A stretch of DNA of 64,000 nucleotides, taken from contig NW_026526025.1 of NCBI RefSeq assembly GCF_010183535.1, positions 248,001 through 312,000 of the forward strand, in the 5' to 3' direction. Both the position numbers and the translations under genes were made by a program. The notes under the pieces were generated by a model. That model was not told where the DNA came from. It worked only from the letters and a program-made list of their open reading frames with translations, and made no database searches. The stretch comes from Caenorhabditis remanei (Eukaryota > Nematoda > Chromadorea > Rhabditida > Rhabditidae). Shown piece by piece: positions 1 to 9,680 of the stretch (position 1 is its first letter; every line of letters begins with the position of its first letter).

Positions 1-1100
1 TGTTTTCTAAATATCCGACTTACGAATTCTTCTTTTTTCTGGATGTAATTTTCTTTTTTTCTCATGAATGGATCGATGCTTTGCGTTGAAAAAAGAATGA
101 GGACCATCGATACCAAGTCGTCAATTGGTGTGTAGTCGCCGTGAGTTGCCACATTGAGGCTTGAGTGCCACGCGAGAAAATTGTAGCACGAGGGTGGTGG
201 GTGAATCTGGCTGGTAAACTCGAAATCTATGAGATTGAGCTTAAGCTCCTGAAACGAAGAAGTATTTAAATTTTGAAAAAAATAGCAATTCAGCTGATAC
301 TGTCGAAAAAATAAAGTTTCGACAAGGATTTTCAAAAATATTTTCGCGGGCTGGAACACGCAAGCGCATGAAGTTGTGGGCGGAGCTTAAACTGCAAGCG
401 GCGCGGTTCTTAATTTGGAAAAAAATAACTGGAATTAGAATCGCGCCGCTTAATTAAGCTTGGAGTTTAAGCTCCGCCCACAACTTCATGCGCTTGCGTG
501 TTCCAGCCCGCGAAAATTTTTTTGAAAATTTTTGTCGAAACTTTATTTTTTCGACAGTAATGTTTCTACAATATTAGCTCCATTTCACTAACTTACCCCA
601 TCATAGTCGAGTTCTACCATTATGTTCTGGTGATGGACATCCATATGTACAAATCCCATAACGTGCATCTTCTCCAGGAGCTCAAGACACCGATACCCAA
701 TACGCACTGTATTTGCCATTGTGAATCGATACGATCGCATTTTGAGTTGGGACAACAGAGATACCCCCGCGTCGGACATGACTGAAAACAGCATTGTTTA
801 AATCAATGATCAAGTTTTGAAAAACTTACCAATGCAATCACACTCAATGTCTCCATGTGTGAAGGGGAACTCGCTGAATAAATAGGGGAATCCCTTTTTC
901 CCTTTGCATGTCTTGAGGAACTTGATCTCATTGTAGTACGCGTCATCAAATATGTCTCTTTTGTACAGTTTCAGGATACACTCGACATCTCCTTGATGCG
1001 TGTCTTTTACATTGTAGAGCTGCGTTTCTTTAGCATGGAACATGTCTAACACTCGGAATCGTCCGTTGGCAAGTGATCCGGGAGCAAATACGATGTCCAT
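1..1100 (-). CDS. CK1-like protein kinase, C-terminus beyond window
   Basis: Three minus-strand exons join cleanly: 1100-830, 781-597 and 248 to the window edge. Introns begin GTAAGT and end TTTCAG. The product reads as a divergent casein-kinase-1-type kinase of the kind greatly expanded in nematodes. Visible elements are an N-lobe lysine in the segment CILKLYKRD, the hinge-like stretch IVMSDAGVSLLSQL, the catalytic loop VHMDVHHQNIMV (HRD is HMD, the catalytic Asp and Asn are kept) and LIDFEFT in place of DFG (Gly to Glu). The region after it resembles the CK1 segment between DFG and helix F. Start: ATG at 1100, directly preceded by TTTTCTTTTAGG, which looks like a cis or spliced-leader acceptor; a possible 5' noncoding exon ends near 1147. 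The altered HRD and DFG motifs leave activity uncertain. Family-level call is firm, orthology unknown. Confidence 0.8.
300..557. mobile_element. 258-bp palindromic MITE in a kinase intron
   Basis: The segment folds back on itself. It starts CTGTCGAAAAAATAAAGT and ends with the reverse complement, and the arms continue through a GC-rich block (about 345-405 versus 445-515). It is flanked by TA on both sides (298-299, 558-559), the target duplication expected of Tc1/mariner-type transposition. It has no coding capacity and sits wholly inside the intron between 249 and 596. Confidence 0.8.
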
Positions 1101-1897
1101 CCTAAAAGAAAATTCAAGAATTCATCTTAATAATGGTTGACTTACGTCAGAAAATAGGAATCCGAGTGAAAAGATGAGAATCGTGAGAGGATGAGAATCG
1201 GAGTCGGTAGAAATATGAGAATCCGACTTGAGAGCGAAGCGAAAAATGAGGTGCCCTTATATTGTGTGTGTGTGTGTGAGGTCTATACAAACGAGCTCTG
1301 GGAAGGTACGCAATATGTCGTCACGGTGTTTGCGGGGAGAAGGGTGGATGGTCCCTCCATCTTCCCTGGTGTCAATAAAAAAACCAATTTTAAAATAAAC
1401 CATCTTTATTTCTATTTGTTTAATGAATATAAAAATACCAATTAACGATGCTCCGCACATTGTTTCTTTCCTTTCCCGTTCCGTCCGTTTTTGTACCACT
1501 ATAGTGCTGTAAAGTCGTTTCAGGAAGTGTGGTTGTTGTGACCAGTTTACGTTTGGACAGGGTAATGCACAATCCAAGTTTTTCACAGAAATACCCAAAA
1601 TATCGAGGGCCCGCCAACCGCAGCCCACAGCCTCCTCCTTTTGTACATTCTCTCGCCTCGCGAGCGGTTGTGCGTAGCGGTTGCGTGTGGCGGTCGTGCG
1701 TAGCAGTTGTCCATAGCGGTGCGGGTCACACTCTATTTTATCGACCAGCGAACGTGTAATTGGTGACTATTGGTTTTCTCTCTCTCTCTCTCTCTCTATC
1801 TGACACGCCGATTGATTTTCTTTCTGCCTTTTCACTGTTGTCTTCTCCGTTCAATTCAAATATACAGAATTATTTCATTACAGAACAAACGCTAAAA
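1101..1897. other. Intergenic region between divergent kinase and CBP-like genes
   Basis: No convincing gene. It holds a short TG run near 1263, GC-rich imperfect repeats of a GCGTAGCGGTTG-like word around 1670-1725 and a TC microsatellite at about 1778-1797. Its position between two divergent start codons (1100 minus, 1898 plus) suggests promoter sequence for both, but no specific element can be named. Confidence 0.5.
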
Positions 1898-2706
1898 ATG
1901 GCCTTTCGTGTCCACCCAGTCGACCCTAATTTGGAATACGAAGAACCTTATGAGCATCCGGTGAGCAACAAACTCAATTTTTCTTTGTAGTTGGGGGTCA
2001 TTCAAGAAATCATACCACGTAAAATCACTTTTTTTTTGAAAAAAGGAGACAGAGGAGAAAATGACGTTGCATTCTCTAAAATCCACAAGATGAGAAAACA
2101 TTCAATTTAATTTTTTCAGATCTCACCAATGAGACATCCAGTCGATAGGAACTTCGAAAGAGACGAGTTCGACGAACCTGTGTTGCGCCCTCTTCCAAAT
2201 CCAGCAGAGCCAATTGCTGAGGTACCAGTTCCAGATGTGCCTGCCGAAGCCTTAGAGATTGCAGCTCATCCACTCGCCGCAGCTCCAGTCCCGGTAATTC
2301 AAAATGCACCAGAAAACAACGAACATGCTGCTGAAGCTATGGTGCTCGATGGTAATGAAGAACCAGATAATGAAGGACTTAACGCAGCTGCTCCCAATGA
2401 GAACCAAAATCCAATGGATCCACCAGTTGTAAGAGATGCCAGAAATGCGCCAAAGAAGAAGAAGAATCAACCGCTGCCACATCCAGTCGAACAACATTTT
2501 GAAGCAGACGTATTTGACGAGCCAGAGTTTGTTGCTCATCCAGATCCAACAGTTCCAGTTGCTGATCTGCCAGATCCAGATGTGCCGATTGAAGACGCGG
2601 AAGATGCTCAAGTTGAAGAGATCCCGATTGAAGACGCTCCGCTTGGAGATGAGCCGGTTGAAGATGTACTGGTTAGAAATGTGGAGGTTGCACATCTTCC
2701 ACTTGC
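1898..2706 (+). pseudogene. CBP/p300-like gene, 5' part, cut by LTR element
   Basis: Exon 1 is 1898-1960 and exon 2 starts at 2120 after an intron with GTGAGC and TTTTTTCAG ends; frame is kept across it. The encoded N-terminal region is low complexity, rich in Pro, Glu, Asp, Ala and Val. A module of the form HPV-x-x-x-FE-x-D-x-FDEP is clear twice, with a weaker copy at the start (VHPVDPNLEYEEPYEHP). There is also a short basic patch (APKKKKNQ). I see no catalytic domain here. The frame enters the LTR at 2707 and stops at 2737 after nine element-derived codons, so without read-through the product would be a 200-odd residue acidic stub. The host exon resumes at 9681-9685 (duplicated CTTGC) in the same phase. 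The AAAATG context at 1898 supports the start. Confidence 0.75.
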
Positions 2707-3620
2707 TGTTGTGGAAACTATCGTTTCCACAAGTTGAACTAGCACTCTTGATGAGAACAAAGATTATAATACACTCTGGGATAATCTAACGTGTCAAAGG
2801 ACATGTAAACTACAATGAGATGTTTATATTGTGAAGACAATCAGTCATAAGAATTTAATTCCCCCTTTCAGATTAATTCCCTTTCAGATTCACTCGTTTG
2901 GTCCTCCCTTCGCTTCGCCGTCTCATCTTGGTCTCGCTCTCCGTAAATCTACACGCTACTGCCTGCGTCTCTCCAGTGGCGGGCGGTTCTCTTCATCGGT
3001 CGCTGCGAGACCCGCTGCGTTGGCGACGAGCGAGGAGATTGCGCACTTTTGATATATTCGCTTTTTCCTATGGGTTTGATGTAATCTTCCTTGCTAAAAC
3101 TGGCTATAATTTAGTCCCCTATTAGTATAACTTATTAGAATGACCGCTTCAGCCGAATGTCATCTAAATTTCCCTTTTTACATTGTCAATCAGCGTCTTG
3201 TCACCGGCAGCGACTCGGTAACCATTTTAGGCCCCTATTATCTCTTGGTTCAGGAGTTAATCTTCTCCTGTCTCCCGTACGATAATAAAATCTTTATCGT
3301 ATAACTGTTCTTTCTTTCTCATTCAGATTCTTCTCACTACTCTTTCAGGTGCACATTCTCTCTTTATAACTTTAACAGATTATGATATGAATCTCGAGTC
3401 CTTGTCCACGATGTCCGTCTGAATCTTCGTCAATCATCTGACATTGTGTTCTCGCTCAACGGATCTGCATAAACTTCTTGTTCTCTCCTCCATCCACTCG
3501 CTAGTTCGTCGTGGATACTCTACTCAATTGTATCCACTTGCTAGTTCTGCGTGGATACTCTACTCAAATCAAGCTTATCAATCTTCTTATTTCTTGTCTT
3601 TCCCTTCGTGATTGACAAAA
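2707..3620 (+). repeat. 5' LTR of the gag-only element
   Basis: Begins TGTTGTGGAAACTATCG and contains a short hairpin at its tip (GTGGAAAC / GTTTCCAC). It carries a GC-rich block near 2970-3045, an AATAAAA at about 3284-3290 flanked by the hairpin arms TACGATAA/TTATCGTA, and ends GATTGACAAAA before the primer-binding site. Short frames inside it occur identically in the 3' copy and are not genes. Confidence 0.9.
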
Positions 3621-3637
3621 TGGTGCATCGACCAAAT
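3621..3637 (+). promoter_or_regulatory. Primer-binding site (tRNA-Gly-like)
   Basis: TGGTGCATCGACCAAAT directly follows the 5' LTR. The first 13 bases are complementary, with at most one mismatch as I recall the tRNA, to the 3' end of a tRNA-Gly(GCC) including CCA. The same 17 bases recur behind the LTR at 62659. The site lies in a small hairpin-prone context (TGGT / ACCA). Confidence 0.7.
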
Positions 3638-6101
3638 GATAATACCACTGAACCCAAAGTCGATGTTCCGGGTGACCGAGATTCAGCTGAACACTCGATC
3701 TTCACGGAGAATTATCGCGAAAAATCGATAATTCAGAAATGACCAGCAGGTCAAATAAGATTGTGAATACCAAAATGCAGTAACGAAGTGAGCTCGCTTC
3801 AATCAAAATCGAACTTGTTATAAAGAAACTAAAATCGATCAGTAGTAGCCAGGTCATAACGAGAAAAAGTATATAGTGATAAATAAGTATCGTTCGCGCA
3901 TAGACTCAAATACGCGTGTTAGAAAAGAATATCGCCAAACCTAAGAAAATCTGGTCAAAATAAATAAATAATAGACCAACAGATCGTAATAAGAGAAATT
4001 ATCTATATAGATAAACCAGGAATCGCTCGCATATACTTAAGATCAGTTCGCTATAAAAATTATATTTGAAATCGTTTTAAATAAATAATTTCAAGACTAA
4101 AAACTCTCATTTTTCAGCTCGCTTCAATGTAAACCTAACCTGTTATAAAGAAATTTTGCTTGAAATCAATTGATTAAAGACCAGCAGGTCAGATGAAAAA
4201 AAAGGTATATAGAGATAATTAATAATCGGTCTCGTAAAAGCTTGAATTCAGTTCGCTACAAAAGATTATCATTATAGTCGTTCCAAATCAATAGTTTCAA
4301 GACAAATAAACCTAACTTCATCGTAATTGTCTCATTTTAAACAAACTCAGTGTTTAAATAGTAATAACAGAAGTAATAAAACAGAATACCTCAACAAGCA
4401 CAGACTGGTACAATGGTCTACAAAATACAGAAGACGGACAGATTACAGTGACGATTCCCTGGAAAAAACTATTGAAAAATCGGAACTTATTGAGACACTT
4501 TAATCATTAAAGAGCAACAAACAGGAATCATTTAGAGAGTAGTTTTCTCGTCTACATGTCAAAATCAAAAAAATTTGTACGAAAAATCTGGTAAAAGAGC
4601 CTTGTCTGGAAAGAAATGTGCGGTATATCTGGTATACAGACACCCAGATGGATCAGTGGAATCCAATCTGATTGGAGTAAAATCAATAGTTTACCAAGCA
4701 GCCGATCGGGTTTGACAATCCCAAGACGGGAATAATCAAAAAAGGAAATGGAATCAGACACTCAGAAAGCACTGAAAATAAAAAAGCCACATCAATGACT
4801 AATCTAGCAAGGTTAGAAACCAGTGTAAATGCTGCAGTAAGTAAGTCAATGAAAGAGAAAAATCCACCAGAAAGATACAACTAATTGTTCGTACCATTCG
4901 AGTACGCTAATTCATTGTAATCATTGACAAGGATCACAAATGTAATACTGAAATTCATATGCTCAACAACAAAAACAGAGTATTAGAAAGCAGCTCACTC
5001 AAAGAATACAAAATTGCAGTAAAATTGAAAAACGTGCAGTAAATCATGGAGATAGAAACAAAGCAACGTAAACTAGCACGTCTTATGGTATTCATAGAGC
5101 ACTACAAAGAATAAGAGAGTCAAAACTGGAAAAATTCATAGCGATTATAAACTAGCAATGATGCTCATGGATGAGATCCATAAAGAATAATAAATACACC
5201 TATCCCCAAACTATTAATTAAATTGTTCACACGTAAGTGTCAATTTCTTAACACGTTGATTACATTTCTCCTCTTAGGTATCCACTTCATTCTAGAAACT
5301 CCTCTCTCTCTCTCTAGTCCTCTTAAAGGACAACCATTCTTCCTTAAATTTGTTCTTCTCTTCTTTCTTTGTTATCTCATTGTCAACTTAAGTTCGCTAC
5401 AGAAAAAGCTGTAAAGAAACAAATACAATCCACAGTTGTTGAACAATTCGTCAACGGGTCTTGAAAGCAATACAAAGAACATAAAAGAATTAAAAAAAAG
5501 ATAATCATGTAACATGAATAGAAATTATCCTTTCCAAAGTCACGGTGGAGTGATGACACGGACAGAGACCATAAAGGTTCACTGTAGAAGGAAGGAGAGT
5601 CCATTGGGGTCGACACCAATGGGATCTCTGACAAACTTCCTTACTATTAGCCTAGCGATCGATAGGGCAAACCTTTCCCGAGTCCAAACGTACTTCGCGA
5701 GTACGGTCGTAACGAAACCTGTTGGCTTATTTGTTATAGATGTGGTTAAACAAGACAATAATAAACAAGATGGTATTAAACAAGATGGTATTAAACAAGA
5801 TGGTATAAAACAAGATTGTATTAGACTAGATATGGTTATGAATTCTGCCTTCAACTCTCCTTCTTCTCATCTCTCCTCATATCTCATCCTTCCTCCTTCC
5901 TCCTTCCTCATTACACTCTTCACCGTGTATTATTCATCTCCTTTCTCTCTCTCTCTTGGTCCTTAAGACCTTCTACCCATATAATCAACTTCATTTCAGA
6001 ACTCTTTCTCTTCTTTCTCTAGTCTAGCGGTCCTTTAGACCCATCTCATATCTAATCAATTTATTTCAGATTACTCTCTTCTTAATTGGTATCGTGTGTC
6101 C
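3638..6101 (+). other. Long AT-rich leader of the gag-only element
   Basis: About 2.46 kb with no frame I would call a gene. Degenerate repeats a few hundred bases long are visible: GACCAGCAGGTCA occurs near 3740 and 4172, with a related GACCAACAGATC near 3973, each followed by TATATAG-like and TCAGTTCGCTA-like words. A 15-bp tandem repeat (AAACAAGATGGTATT, about five copies) spans about 5748-5823. Just upstream of gag are two TTTCAG sites (about 5994-5999 and 6064-6069), which look like splice acceptors and would allow gag to be made from a spliced leader RNA. That is inference; no donor was identified. Confidence 0.5.
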
Positions 6102-8156
6102 ATGGCGCCATTCCAGACGATGGCCCAACGTGTTGGGCGCTTGAAGACCCTCATTACGAATACCCTCACGTACGCCACTAACGTCGTGAACTACGTCGAA
6201 CAATGGGAGACCGATAGGGTAGCCGAGTGTCGGAAGGCTGGCGAAGAAGGTAAAACACCTGCGAATCCAAGCCTGGAGGTAACAACTGATGCTCTCAATA
6301 CTCTTATCTCTGTCGAAGTTCAATTGGATGGATTGCCTCAAGTTCTCCAATTCAGAGCAGCAAAGCTCGTTGAGGAAGCAAAGGAAGCCGAGGAAGATTG
6401 GGAAGAATTGGAGTCTCTCTGCAAAGAAGCCTTACTTGAGCGCGAACATCAACGCCAACGGCTGATAGTAGCAGTAAGTGAAAAAATTCCCATTTTTCAA
6501 GATATCCACAGGGCTAGTAAACAAACTGTCGACCCTCCACCATTGTCTCCTGAACAAGTTTTGGGCTTGGCCGAGTCATTCGAGGATCCAAATTTGGAAT
6601 CCGTGGTGGCCTCGCCAATGAAATTTCCCCTGTATAATGTACTCTTGACGGCTGATAAGGCTGAAAAGAATCTTCAGAATGGGAATTCAGGCCTCTTGGC
6701 TGAGCAATCCCACCTGCCTAATGAGACTCAACAAAATCTCGATGAGGCATTGGGAGCTCAGACTAGAGTTGTGAACACGCCTATCCTTACTGTTAATAAT
6801 CATAATAACCCCGAGCTCGGAGGTGCCCCAGCGTGGAACGTGACCAACCAGCGAGTTGAAGAGCGACAAATACGTCGACAAAACATTAACGAGATCAATA
6901 ATAACCCAGCAGCGACTGGCATCCACCGCTTAATTTTCAATAGTCCACCAGCACACAAAAGAGGAGGAAATCAACTTCTAAGAGAATACAGTAGAAGAAA
7001 CAACTCGACAGAGAGATTTAATCCAAGAAACACTGCCGGATATACAAATTTCGGTTACAATGAAGAGAATCATGAGAGACAGTACCATGAAAGAAACTTC
7101 AATGGAAATGCGTACTCAGAATACTATCAGCAACAACAAAGATATAATAGAATGAGATACTCAGAATATCCGGACCACCAGAACACTTGGTTACAGTACC
7201 AAAACCAACCAAATCAAACTCATCAATCGCAAGGAAACTGGTATAATCAACAGATACCATATAAAAGATGCGAAGTGTGCAACGGAGATCATGAAATCAC
7301 CTTTTGTAACCAAAACGATGAAGTGGTCGCTAGAGTATGCATAAAAATTGGAATTTGTCCGAAATGCAGAGCAGGTGGTCATCAGGTTAGTGGTTGCCCA
7401 TTACTGTACCTGGAAAAGGAGCAGGCAAGAATGAATAGAGAAAAGAATCATGAAGAATCGAGAAATCGAAACCACTTCAATGACCAAGAATCGAATCGTG
7501 ATAATCGAAATTTCGTTCACCAGCAAAGAGTTAATAATCAGCCAAGATACGCAGAACAAAAGAACGAGATCTCAGAGAAAAACTTGGCAAGACATGTAGC
7601 TAACATCAAACCCTTCACCGGAATCATCTCAGAATACGCATCATTCCGTAATATCATGGCTGAATACCTGGAATCAGAGACAGTTTCTCTAGTAGTCAGA
7701 AGAGATACTTTGATGCAGAAAATCAGCGGAGAAGCCGCAGTACAGAAGTCTATTCTGGACGATCCAGGAAAAGCAATCGACATTACAATGAAAAATTTAG
7801 ACAGAACATATAAGAGAAAAGGATCAACTACAATCAGAAACCAATTCGAGAAAGTAATTGTAACAGATGAGAATATTGATGCGTTCATCAAGTCATTAGC
7901 CTTATCTAAAAGTCTACATGACAAGATCCTGGAAGAGGAGCCACACTGTTTTGGACATCACTCAATAAAAGCTCTACTGGGCAGAATGCCAGACGCAGTT
8001 CGCAGAATGTGCAACAGAATGTTGAGAGACGAAACATTATCCACGGAAAAGATCTATGAGAAAGCAGAAGAACATCTTGATAATCAAATCGAAGATGCAG
8101 AAATCACGGGAAAATCCACAAACCAGACACGAGTTTCTCGTGACCAACAACACTAA
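6102..8156 (+). CDS. Gag-like protein, zinc knuckles before a DUF1759-like part
   Basis: One intact frame of 684 codons from the ATG in CCATGG. The N-terminal about 140 residues are helical and acidic (gag-like). A long Asn/Gln/Arg/Tyr-rich middle follows. Then comes a cysteine/histidine region with two knuckle-like units (CEVCNGDHEITFC and CPKCRAGGHQVSGC). The C-terminal third (from about IKPFTGIISEYASFRNIM) resembles the DUF1759-type capsid segment of BEL/Pao gags. In ordinary BEL gags that part precedes the knuckles, as in the second element of this window, so the order here is inverted. No protease motif follows; the frame ends at TAA. Role: presumably RNA binding and particle assembly. 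Family call is likely, detailed domain calls are by eye. Confidence 0.75.
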   Translation: MAPFQTMAQRVGRLKTLITNTLTYATNVVNYVEQWETDRVAECRKAGEEGKTPANPSLEVTTDALNTLISVEVQLDGLPQVLQFRAAKLVEEAKEAEEDWEELESLCKEALLEREHQRQRLIVAVSEKIPIFQDIHRASKQTVDPPPLSPEQVLGLAESFEDPNLESVVASPMKFPLYNVLLTADKAEKNLQNGNSGLLAEQSHLPNETQQNLDEALGAQTRVVNTPILTVNNHNNPELGGAPAWNVTNQRVEERQIRRQNINEINNNPAATGIHRLIFNSPPAHKRGGNQLLREYSRRNNSTERFNPRNTAGYTNFGYNEENHERQYHERNFNGNAYSEYYQQQQRYNRMRYSEYPDHQNTWLQYQNQPNQTHQSQGNWYNQQIPYKRCEVCNGDHEITFCNQNDEVVARVCIKIGICPKCRAGGHQVSGCPLLYLEKEQARMNREKNHEESRNRNHFNDQESNRDNRNFVHQQRVNNQPRYAEQKNEISEKNLARHVANIKPFTGIISEYASFRNIMAEYLESETVSLVVRRDTLMQKISGEAAVQKSILDDPGKAIDITMKNLDRTYKRKGSTTIRNQFEKVIVTDENIDAFIKSLALSKSLHDKILEEEPHCFGHHSIKALLGRMPDAVRRMCNRMLRDETLSTEKIYEKAEEHLDNQIEDAEITGKSTNQTRVSRDQQH

Positions 8157-8766
8157 AACCAAATCAGGTACAATTATTATAAACTCAGTAAAAATAAATT
8201 AAATACAGTTATAATCAAACAATATTCAAACGAGACAAAAAAGAATCATTCCTAATAACAAACGAAACACCAAAAAAGGTGGATCAGTCATCAGATATTC
8301 TCCTTGCCAGCTCTTCGGAGATTACCTCCGGGAAAAATCTATCAACAGAAAATCAAGAAAATAAAAGGACGAACGCGTCAGAAAACCAATAACCAGTTAT
8401 TCTCCTTGTTAGTCCTTCGGAGAATATAACTTAATATAAACTCTCAGCAGAGAGACAAGAAAGTCCGTATAAAACTACTCCAGAAAATCAAGATCATGAA
8501 ATATTTGATACGATCCCTCTATACGCTGATACTTCGTTGGGAGATAAAAACGTGAGAATTAACCAGATCACCCACACGAAGCTATTGCACTAGGTAGAAC
8601 ACCAAATACAGAAGACCAGAATTCTCGTCTAGAAAAATCAGAACCTAAATTAATCCTACAAGAGTCATGCCACAAAGAAGAGCCAAAGAAGAAATAACTT
8701 ACTCTACTCCGGACTCCGACTCGGAATAACTCGATTATTCCGTCGTCGAAGCCCTCCGGGGGGGAG
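8157..8766 (+). other. 3' tail and polypurine tract of the gag-only element
   Basis: Noncoding. Two related hairpin words, TCTCCTTGCCAGCTCTTCGG near 8299 and a similar one near 8399, can pair with nearby GGAGA. The tail ends in CCTCCGGGGGGGAG (8753-8766) directly before the LTR, which fits a plus-strand primer tract. Confidence 0.65.
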
Positions 8767-9680
8767 TGTTGTGGAAACTATCGTTTCCACAAGTTGAACT
8801 AGCACTCTTGATGAGAACAAAGATTATAATACACTCTGGGATAATCTAACGTGTCAAAGGACATGTAAACTACAATGAGATGTTTATATTGTGAAGACAA
8901 TCAGTCATAAGAATTTAATTCCCCCTTTCAGATTAATTCCCTTTCAGATTCACTCGTTTGGTCCTCCCTTCGCTTCGCCGTCTCATCTTGGTCTCGCTCT
9001 CCGTAAATCTACACGCTACTGCCTGCGTCTCTCCAGTGGCGGGCGGTTCTCTTCATCGGTCGCTGCGAGACCCGCTGCGTTGGCGACGAGCGAGGAGATT
9101 GCGCACTTTTGATATATTCGCTTTTTCCTATGGGTTTGATGTAATCTTCCTTGCTAAAACTGGCTATAATTTAGTCCCCTATTAGTATAACTTATTAGAA
9201 TGACCGCTTCAGCCGAATGTCATCTAAATTTCCCTTTTTACATTGTCAATCAGCGTCTTGTCACCGGCAGCGACTCGGTAACCATTTTAGGCCCCTATTA
9301 TCTCTTGGTTCAGGAGTTAATCTTCTCCTGTCTCCCGTACGATAATAAAATCTTTATCGTATAACTGTTCTTTCTTTCTCATTCAGATTCTTCTCACTAC
9401 TCTTTCAGGTGCACATTCTCTCTTTATAACTTTAACAGATTATGATATGAATCTCGAGTCCTTGTCCACGATGTCCGTCTGAATCTTCGTCAATCATCTG
9501 ACATTGTGTTCTCGCTCAACGGATCTGCATAAACTTCTTGTTCTCTCCTCCATCCACTCGCTAGTTCGTCGTGGATACTCTACTCAATTGTATCCACTTG
9601 CTAGTTCTGCGTGGATACTCTACTCAAATCAAGCTTATCAATCTTCTTATTTCTTGTCTTTCCCTTCGTGATTGACAAAA
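8767..9680 (+). repeat. 3' LTR of the gag-only element
   Basis: Matches 2707-3620 line by line at a constant offset of 6,060 bp with no difference seen. It is followed by the duplicated target CTTGC. Confidence 0.9.

Larger units (their letters stand above)
2707..9680 (+). mobile_element. Gag-only BEL/Pao-type LTR retrotransposon
   Basis: Two LTRs of 914 bp (2707-3620 and 8767-9680) show no difference on reading. The target duplication CTTGC lies at 2702-2706 and 9681-9685. A primer-binding site follows the 5' LTR and a G-rich purine tract precedes the 3' LTR. The internal part is 5,146 bp: about 2.5 kb of AT-rich leader, one long gag frame (6102-8156) and 610 bp of tail. No protease, reverse transcriptase, RNase H or integrase frame is visible, so movement would need enzymes supplied elsewhere. 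The LTR identity implies recent insertion. Family placement rests on the gag (zinc knuckles plus a DUF1759-like part) and the general plan. Confidence 0.9.

Noticed and set aside
2831..3125. Two overlapping frames near 2831-3125, repeated at 8891-9185
   Set aside because: They lie in the two LTRs and are the same DNA twice; no domain, and typical retroelement control sequence.
5514..5966. 150-residue frame in the leader of the gag-only element
   Set aside because: Its middle is the 15-bp tandem repeat and the rest is not protein-like; a matching minus-strand frame exists. Kept only as a leader repeat.
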